Shown piece by piece: positions 56,008 through 64,000 of a DNA stretch of 64,000 nt. Source of the DNA: Hydnum rufescens UP504 (lineage: Eukaryota; Basidiomycota; Agaricomycetes; Cantharellales; Hydnaceae); NCBI GenBank assembly GCA_014904985.1, contig MU128997.1, positions 1 through 64,000 on the forward strand, read 5' to 3'. Made by a program: the position numbers and the translations under genes. Each line of letters starts with the position of its first letter. Position 1 is the first letter of the stretch. The notes under the pieces were generated by a model. It was not told where the DNA came from, did no database searches, and was given only the letters and a program-made list of their open reading frames with translations.

Positions 56008-59000
56008 ATGACTTTGGACGCCAGAGATCCCCCAATTCCCCTCATCGAGTCCCTCGATGAACTCCGTGTTTCTGTTGACAGGCTTGAGCGGGAGCACGCC
56101 GCCAAAGGCGTCACACTCTCCGGCAGAGTCATTCATGTTTCGCACTATCTACCTATCGTGGCTGCCCTCAATACTGGCGATCAAAGCGGGGTCCCGACCC
56201 CTCCGAAAACTCCAGACCGCGAGCCAGCAGATGCTCTCGAAGGGCCAACAGGATTGTCTCCAATCGCGAATACTCCTGATGCCGCACTCGCTCTGAACGA
56301 TGTGTCTCCCCGGTGGACACTCACCCACCGGCGCGGACATAGCGCTATGCACAGCGGAATTCGTTCTCTTTCAGCCACCCATGAACAAGTTATTATTGGT
56401 TGGATCGGTGCCATTCATCTCCATCCTCCCACCCCCATTAACAGCGAGGTCCAATACTACTCCGACGGACATCCCTCTCCACTGCAGACAAGCTTCTTCT
56501 GGACCAGAAAGTTGCAAATTACAAGGGTCCCGATGATGCGCTCGATGCGAAGCCTGTTTCCTACGCTTCGGTGTGGCTAGATGACGCAACGGCTCACGAC
56601 CACTACGAGGGTTATTGCAAGGCTACTCTATGGCCTTTATTCCATTATCTCCTATGGCAAGATGTCACGACAGAACTGCCGGCCGAAGATAAGGATTGGA
56701 ACGCGTATGTACGCGCTAATGAAGCATATGCAAAACGCGTCGCCGAGGTCTATAAACCTGGTGACCTTGTCTGGATCCATGACTATCACTGCCTTCTCGT
56801 TCCCCGCTTTCTTCGCCAACTTATCCCCGACGCCTATATTGGATTGTTCGTCCACACGCCCTTCCCTAGTTCTGAAGTCTTTCGCTGCCTTCCGAGTATG
56901 CATCTAAATCGTTCTCTGCCTTTCAGTTCCTTCACTAAGAAACCATTCACCCAGGACGCAAGGAGATCCTGGATGGCATGCTTGGTGCCAACTTGGTGTG
57001 TTTCCAAACCTATTCATATGCGCGCCATTTCTCGTCCTCCTGCGTTCGCGTTTGCGGCTACGAATCCGCCCCCTCTGGTATCGACATCCAGGGGGTCATC
57101 ACGACCGTGATGCACTGCCCTGTCGGCATCGACGCCGGGCGCGTCGAAAAAGATAGTCACAGGCCTGGCATCGCCCCCAAAATGGAGACCCTCCGGAATT
57201 TGTACCAAGGCAAAAAGATTATCGTCGGTCGCGACAAGCTAGACGTTGTCAAGGGCATTCTCCAAAAAATGCGTGCATTTGAAAAATTCTTAAGGGATTA
57301 CCCCCAGTGGCGAGGGAAGGTTTGTATTTTTGTGCGGAATCATTGTCAATCTGTTACCAATGCGTCCCAATGCACATTATCCAGGTTGTAATGATCCAAG
57401 TTACCTCTCCTGCATTGTCAGATTCTCCCAAGTTAGAGCGGCAACTATCTGAGATTGTTGCTCACATCAACGGGGAGTACGGTTCTCTTGACTTCGTTCC
57501 TGTCCATCATTAGTGCGTTTGTCTTGTCCGTCTTGCCTTCTTCACTCCCCTTAATTTGTCTACCTTCTAGCCATCAAGTGATCAAGAAGGACGAATTCTA
57601 CGCATTGCTCAGTGTTGCAGATCTTGCCCTGATCACTCCCCTTCGTGACGGGATGAACACTACTTGCATGGAATATGTTATTTGCCAAGAGAAGACCAAG
57701 AAGAGCCCCCTAATCTTAAGTGAATTTATGGGTATTTCTCCCAATATGACCCATGCTTTGTGAGTCTCGTCTACTGGTTAGCGATCACCGAGGTATTGAT
57801 ATGTGTTCTCGTCCGCGACATAGACAAGTCAATCCGTGGGACCTCGGAGTGCGTGTCTGGTATAGAATTGCGTCCAAATCAAGCAGTTCTAAGTGTAGAT
57901 CGGCGTTTTTTATAGGGTGTTGCTTCTCAGATCAATTACGCCCTGACGATGGATGAATCAGAAAAGGCATCACGACAAACTGCGCTTTATGATATTGCCC
58001 GGACCCACACATCACACACGTGGGCAGCCGTCCTCCTCAAGATGCTATTATCCTTAATTGAGAATCATAACACTGCAAGAAAGACTCCCGAACTCGATCG
58101 CGTACTGCTTAAAAGCAAGTATCTCTCTGCGAAACGACGGTTGATCATGCTGGATTATGATGTAAGTACCCTGTCCATTACGGTACCGCTGACTCCTAAC
58201 ATATATAAATATATTCAGGGAACGCTCACCCCCATTGTTAAGACACCCAGTATGGCTGTTCCGCCCCTCCCAACCCTTGAAGCTCTTGAGAAGCTCTCGA
58301 AGGATCCTCGGAATATCGTGTACATTATCTCCGGACGTGATGGTGTTTTCCTAGATCAGCATTTAGGGCATATTTCCCAAATAGGCTTCTCGGCTGAGCA
58401 TGGGTGTTTCGTCAAGGAACGGGGTACCTCTACTTGGGTTAACCTCTCAGAGGCATTGGACATGTCCTGGATGAGCGAAGTCAAGGAGATATTCGAATAC
58501 TACACCGAACGCACCACGGGAAGCTTTATCGAGATGAAGAAGAGCTCCATCACCTGGCATTTCAGGGCGTCTGATCCGGAATGGGGGTGAGTTGACCATT
58601 GTCTAAAATCTATTTACATCTTGCCTAGTAAACATTCCCACCCAGATTATTCCAATGCAAACAATGCCTTGATCTTCTAGAAAACAATGTAGCGCCCAAA
58701 CGGCCCATAGAAGGTATCTGGTCATGATTATGTCTTGACGCTAGCAGTTCTAAACCATGTCGTTTGTAATAACAGTTCTCGTCGGCAAGATGAATTTGGA
58801 AGTACGACCAGTCGCCATCAACAAGGGCGAGATCGCTAAGCGCCTTTTGTATACGTATCCCGACGCCGAATTTGTCTTTTGCGCGGGTGATGATAAAGTG
58901 AGTTTTTTTTTTTCGAGCTTTCCCCTTTCTTTCAATCCTGATCTCGAACCTTGGGCGATTTCTTATAATTTAAGACCGATGAGGACATGTTCCGTGCTTT

Positions 59001-59260
59001 AGGGACCGTCGTCCCGAGTACGAATGGGATGCCACCCCCATTCGCATGGAGCCCCCCTTCTCGGCTGCGCTGGCTGCAGGCGTGAAAGAAACTAACTACA
59101 GGCCGTTGAACTCTTCTTGTCCTCCTCTCAGGTCTTTTCTACCTCCGTGGGTTTGAGTAGCAAGAAGACCTTGGCGAGCTGGCATGTCACCAGTCCGGCG
59201 GAAATTGTCGATGCACTGCTAGGCCTCTGCAATGATTCTCCTAGCAGGAGCAATCTCTGA
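56008..59260 (+). CDS. TPS2: Trehalose-6-phosphate phosphatase TPS2 (synthase-like + OtsB)
   Basis: ATG at 56008. The N-terminal half is a GT20 synthase-like domain: SGRVIHVSHYLP, WLDDATAHDHYEGYCKATLW, FHYLLWQD, VWIHDYHCLLVPRFL, GLFVHTPFPSSEVFR, EILDGMLGANLVCFQTY, IIVGRDKLDVVKGI, LSVADLALITPLRDGMNT. The C-terminal half is OtsB, a HAD phosphatase: LDYDGTLTPIV, with the nucleophile motif split by an intron (58162-58218), YIISGRDG, GFSAEHGC, then FVFCAGDDK, ending KKTLASWHVTSPAEIVD. TPS2 removes phosphate from trehalose-6-phosphate, the second step of trehalose synthesis, and is part of the TPS complex. Frame breaks occur at about 56440-56510 and in the last variable part (about 59004 and 59100). 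The large size (over 850 residues) fits. Confidence 0.93.
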
Positions 59261-59568
59261 ATTCAATTCGTGTCGAGGGATTGAGGAGCTTTTGCTTTCT
59301 TGTCTTCGGTTTACGTTTTGACGTTGTAAAAGACCTGGGAGGAGAAGAGGTTTTGATCTGCGGTTTACTTGATTCCGCGCTCTTTCATTCCTGCAAACCT
59401 ACCTTTTGACCTTGATAAACCCCCCCTCCCCCTCCCCCCTTGCGAACGTTACGATAGAATTTATGGCCAAGCTTATTTTCGATTCTCTCTTTTAAGGGTC
59501 TTTCTATAGAAAGTAGATCGTGGAACGACCCGATAAAACATGTGGGCCGCTTCATGACTAAGATAATA

Positions 59569-59707
59569 GGGGGTTTCATGTTGCCCATAAGTCCATCCAT
59601 AAGTCACTCATAAGTGTTTTCATAACTTTTCTCAGAACTTTATGAATAGTTTATGAAAACACTTATGAGTGACTTATGGATGGGCTTTTGGGCAACTTGA
59701 AACCCCC
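59569..59707. mobile_element. MITE with long inverted repeats and TA duplication
   Basis: A 139-bp unit starts GGGGGTTTCATGTTGCCCA and ends with its near-perfect inverse. The two arms (about 60 bases each, with few mismatches) enclose a short centre (TTTTCTCAGAACTTTATGAAT). It is flanked by TA on each side (59567-59568 and 59708-59709), the target duplication of Tc1/mariner elements. It is non-coding and must rely on an enzyme made elsewhere. It sits between the converging 3' ends of TPS2 and MED14, so transcripts reading through could fold into a long hairpin. Confidence 0.9.
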
Positions 59708-59904
59708 TAATGATCTGGGAAATCATTTGGATTTCGACCGCTTGTCGAAGTAATATTACATATTGCCAAAAGAAAAGAAGAGAAAAAACATGGTAATAAG
59801 GATACAGGTTGCTTGTTTGCTTGCTTGAGAGGGATGAGGGATGGAGAAGGAATGCTCGTTGGATCGAACTGTAAACAGGTCGTTGAAAAAAGGGGACAGA
59901 GCGA

Positions 59905-62900
59905 TTAGATGATTATATGGTTTTCTTTGATAACCTCCAGGACACTCTCATGCAGTCTTCGAGCCGCTATCCCCGCCAATACATTGCTACATCGGAAACC
60001 ATTTCCGACGCTGAAGATGACGGGGGTTGGTTTACCAGGTCCGAACAGCTTGGCTCTAAGGTCCTTGTCCTTGGCCAAGTCATCAATGACGGACTCTACG
60101 AGGTCCCTAAGGCGAGGAATGGGTTGCAAGAGATAAGAATTTGGACCAGACGTGGATGATGAAGGAGATGCGGATGATGACGATGGTGTAGATGATTTTG
60201 TGGCATTAAAAAATGAAAAGGACCCGTCTAGTACGGCGACTTGGCCTTCTGAAAGCATTCGGATATCCAAAGCGTACCTACACGGACGTAAGTATGACAT
60301 AAAGAGCAAAGGCAAGCACGTCGAAACGGCATACGTAAGATTGTAGAAGATTCTGAACCAAGCAGCACCCTTGTACAGCACAAGAATGCTTGGAAATGAG
60401 GGGTGTTTGACTCGCGCCATAGCTGTGTTCCGTTTGATACTGTCTAATTCCTGCAAAACCGGGAGGGTTGCTCGTAGCAACTACACAATTTAAACGGATT
60501 AGCTCCACATAATCGCCGAGGCTGCCCACATGAAAACAAGACTCACAACAATAAATTCCTGGACAGCTTGTCGCGTAAGTTCCTCATTGCCTTCAATGAT
60601 GCGTGGCGAGAGGTGAGATGCAATTTCCTGGTGAGGATTGTACGTTGGGTGCGCATCTCCATCCACGTCCATGTACGATGGCCTTTCCTTCAGACGAGGC
60701 CGACGGTAAGCGTGAGAAAGAAGCTCGAAAGGTTCCGGCTGGAGTCATGCCAGGCTGAAGCATCAATACTGGCGGAATATATTCAACCACGACAACAAAT
60801 TCCTACGCAATTCAGGGTGAGCCACTTGAAAAACATAGGGAGAAAGGAGAACTCACCGAGTGGTACAGGAATTCGATCGCTAGTAGATTGAAGGATAGCA
60901 GCTTAACATCTTCATAACCTTTCTGCCGACTCATCTTGGCGACGTGCCGAGCAATCGCGAGAGTCTTCTGCACGCGGTCCCATTCGGCCAAAAATTCGTC
61001 CACGGAGGATTCAGAATCTCCAGAAACGAATGAAACGACCGATGACCTAGGATCATACGACACGAGAGAGTTCGGATTCAGACCAGGACCAGAAACTGCC
61101 GAACTCCGATGCCGCGACGACGACAATGAGAGAGGTGGAGGCGACTTCAATTTGACTTCAGTGACCACCTGCAGCGGCAACATTTCGTCAGCTGGTACAA
61201 TGTATCGTGAGCAGAAGCAGAACACGTACTCGAGACCTCTTCACATTCCACCAGTTCATAAGAGAGATCTTAATATTGCCCATGGCACTTTGAGAGGCGC
61301 AATCGTTAGGTGGTGGCCATAGATCACGCGCCAGTACCCGCAAGACGGGAACCGCACGATTTCGTTGGACAGACGAGGTGGTGGCTGCCAAGGTCTTTGG
61401 GAAAATCGAATTGTATGGTATTCCCCGAGATTTCAACTGCTGCTCAACCCTTGTATGCGAGACCCTTGCACTGCGTGCGTGTAAGGTTGGAAATTTCAAA
61501 GGAATGAGAATCATAGAATAGACATACCAGCCAAACGCATACATTTCACGGAGAACGTCAGCTCGTACTGTGAAACTAGAGGTGGATTTCGTCAGGAGAT
61601 TACCTAGCATCCAGTATCTTCGGAACTCACTCGTTCGGTATTGGACCCAACCCAAGCTTCTCGGGGTCCAACCAACCCAGGTCTGCAATGACCAGACGAC
61701 TTCGCTGGTCTGCTACCTCCCTGGTGGTATTGATCAAGGCATATTTGAAACCATCCTCCGTCACAATGATAACAATATAATGCGACGGAAAGCTCGCAAG
61801 ATTGATGAAAAGGTAGCCTGGAGCACCTGGGCCAAATTTGGAAAGTTCTTCGTTCCATGCGTAGAAAGGAATATTAGACTAGGGGAGACGATGTCGAAAC
61901 TTGGGGAAAGCTACCAACCAGACCGCGAAAACCCAGGCAATCGGTAGGATTCAAGACCAATATATGTTACCTGGTGTTCAATAGCTTCCAGGATAGTCTG
62001 CGTTCAACAGGGACTATTATTTCACTTCTATTCACCGCGGGTAGATGCGCCAAGGAGACTCACATTGAACCGTAAGCGAAATACAGCGTCGAGCAGCAAC
62101 GCAGGATTACTATTCAGACCATCAGCATACGGAGCAAAACGATAGCCGCGTTCCCAAGCAGCAAGATCCCCCGCATCTCGGAGAATGAATCGACCAGTCC
62201 GAGAGTCAATAGATATGTACAGCATCTGATCCTTGAACAAAGTCAGTCGTAAGGTGGGGGAATCGTCTATAATATGCATCTCTTAGTACAGGAAAGCGTA
62301 TATGATTATCCAGACACTCACTGTCATCAATCAGAATAATTCCGTCACGGTCAGCGATGTAGCGGCGCCACGCATCCGTTTGTATTCGTGTCTGGAAGTG
62401 TCGTAAGATTGTTCGCGCATGCCTTTGGATCGACCCTTTGATGAGGGCCTCACAGTCGTTATTGCTTGGGTCCTACGGCACCAAAAAAATTGTGGAGAGA
62501 ATCACGGACAATGAGACGGATAGGGGGATGCTTGATGCTTTGGGAAGATAACACTCACGATAGCCACTGTCTCTGGTTCTGAATCAAAGGACCCAGCAGG
62601 GAGCTGAATGGCCAGTGCCAGGGGTTCAGGTTCCCATTTTATTGTGAGTGCAACATTCTCAACGCGATCACTTGTCTCGAGAGTTGGGACGGTCAGCTCC
62701 TTCTTGGCTGCGACGCGTCGCACTGCCTCAAGGGTACATCGTTGCTCCAGGTCGCGGGCAAATTTATCCACATGTAGATTGGGAGGGTGTGCCGATTCAT
62801 GAGCTGAGGATGCCGACTGATGGGACGAAGCACCGGGTAGTATTGCAATAACTATTGTGCCACCGTGCATCGGTGGGGAAGGCAGAGCACTGGAAGCCCG

Positions 62901-64000
62901 AAGTGGGTAATACGGTGCCGTACGACTATTTCAATATATCAGTGTTTACTGCCAAGATCTGCGACGCGGAAAGTATGGAATGTGGCACGCACACCCAATA
63001 TCGAATGTTTATTGTTCGTCGGTCCCCGCTTACTTCAATCTTGAGATAATCCGCCCATCCAAGTGATCTTAATTGATTAGCCTGAACATGATAGGCAGTG
63101 AAACGTCGTGCTCTGTGAAGATCTGGACCTACGCACTTGATGAAGAAGAATCTCGAGTTGATATGTAAGTGAAAGCATCTCTGTTGCATCGAATAAACAG
63201 ATTGAATCGAATATCCTCTGCTGGCATCCTGAGAACACTTACGCAAAAGGTTGAAGGCCCGGACAAGGGGTGCGTCTACAATCCCCGCCTGCAAAACTTC
63301 CTTAGACTCCTGCGGGTTACCACCAGTAGCTGCCGAGCCATCAACTGGAGGCTCAGGACGTGAAAGTTGCGCATGCATAGAGAGCTGGGCGTTTACCCCA
63401 GGTAGAATTTGTGCCCATAAATGTGGTGGAGGCTTTCGAGGGAAGACTGGGCAGAGAAGTTAAAAAGGCCGACGTTCAATATCGAGACTAGTTAGTTGCG
63501 CCATCAGTACAGACTCACCTGCGGAAACATGATCTTGAGAAGGGCCCCCCACTCCAAAGAGAAATTCCATATCCACAAAGTACCAGGTGTCATGGGGCTC
63601 TCTTCCTGTCAGGCTAAACGAGGCAGTGAATAGCGAGGTCGCCGTAAAATAGACCCGACCATTATCTTCAAACTTTTGGGTAAGGGACAATGCAATGACT
63701 TCACAGAACACTCCTACCAATCCGATAATCGGACCATTCTAAAGGCACTATCTCCCACATTCGAAGTCGCAAACGGAGCACATCATTCATTTCCAGAAGG
63801 GTAGTCTTGACTTGAGCGGCAGTGAGTGGCTTTTCCGCAGTGAACGCTTCTCGAATTATCGTTGGCAATAGAGTAGTCTGAAATTCGGGTGGTTGAGTGA
63901 GGACTGTGATGGCAGTCACGATATCCGGATTTCTTAACCTAAAGAACGACGGAAGATCAAAACAACCTCATAAGTGCATCTTCAATGCATCGTCCTGACC
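59905..64000 (-). CDS. MED14: Mediator subunit MED14/RGR1 (5' end beyond window)
   Basis: From the right edge come RNPDIVTAITVLTQPPEF, AAQVKTTLLEMNDVLRLRL, VYFTATSLFTASFSLTGREP, WYFVDMEFLFGV, HLHINSRFFFIK and LHRARRFTAYHVQANQL, then ESGDRRTINIRYW-like and SQSASSAHES. A later exon has LYISIDSRTGRFILRDAGDL and NPALLLDAVFRLRFN, the best mark of MED14/RGR1. The chain ends near SVGNGFRCSNVLAGIAARRLH, with the stop at 59905. MED14 is the backbone that joins the head, middle and tail of Mediator. The start codon lies beyond base 64000, so only about the C-terminal three quarters are present. About twelve introns. Confidence 0.88.

Noticed and set aside
1..64000. tRNA genes, rRNA, CRISPR arrays, bacterial operons
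   Set aside because: No cloverleaf with A and B boxes, no rRNA segments and no regularly spaced repeats with spacers were seen; intron-rich genes rule out a prokaryotic source.

Overview
The window is a piece of a fungal nuclear genome, almost certainly a basidiomycete of the Agaricomycetes. Genes are dense, on both strands, and cut by many short introns (mostly 45-60 bases, GT-AG with a few apparent GC-AG). The protein set (alpha-COP, MTR4, CDH1, ASE1, AFI1, TPS2, MED14) matches fungi, and the transposons are of kinds common in basidiomycetes. I cannot name the genus.

Layout. 1-7763 is a transposon nest: a truncated Ty3/gypsy element on the minus strand (gag-protease plus its 5' LTR) lies head to head with a plus-strand pol region of the same kind of chromovirus, followed by a polypurine tract and an LTR swollen by a 10-bp minisatellite; that LTR runs into a stub of gag leader joined to a decayed pogo/Tigger-like DDE transposase. 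8945-11752 holds a TMEM70-like mitochondrial protein, the ubiquitin-like modifier HUB1 and a conserved coiled-coil protein. A solo LTR with target duplication follows (12147-12775). 13322-16993 encodes a large HSL-like alpha/beta hydrolase. 17597-18880 encodes a Ulp1-type protease with all catalytic residues. 19-21.5 kb is poor in genes and rich in small repeats.

From 21.5 kb on the window is housekeeping: aldo-keto reductase, Elongin C, ASE1/PRC1, an RBM18-like RRM protein, an unknown proline-rich protein, RRP42, MTR4, CDH1, a GNAT-MSS4 fusion, a FYVE/SAP-like/RING ubiquitin ligase, a chromodomain protein, AFI1 (DENN), alpha-COP, MAM33, protein isoaspartate methyltransferase, TPS2, a small MITE, and MED14 running off the right edge.

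Functional links. RRP42 (exosome core) and MTR4 (exosome helicase) sit tail to tail. Three divergent pairs share short promoters: TMEM70-like/HUB1, Elongin C/ASE1 and alpha-COP/MAM33. Membrane traffic is represented by alpha-COP, AFI1, the MSS4 domain and the FYVE protein, and ubiquitin-type control by HUB1, Elongin C, CDH1, the RING ligase and the Ulp1 protease.

Caveat: several conserved genes carry isolated one-base frame breaks, some in short C or G runs. This looks more like residual assembly indels than pseudogenes, so those reading frames should be read as gapped. Exon borders were worked out by eye from splice signals and family conservation.
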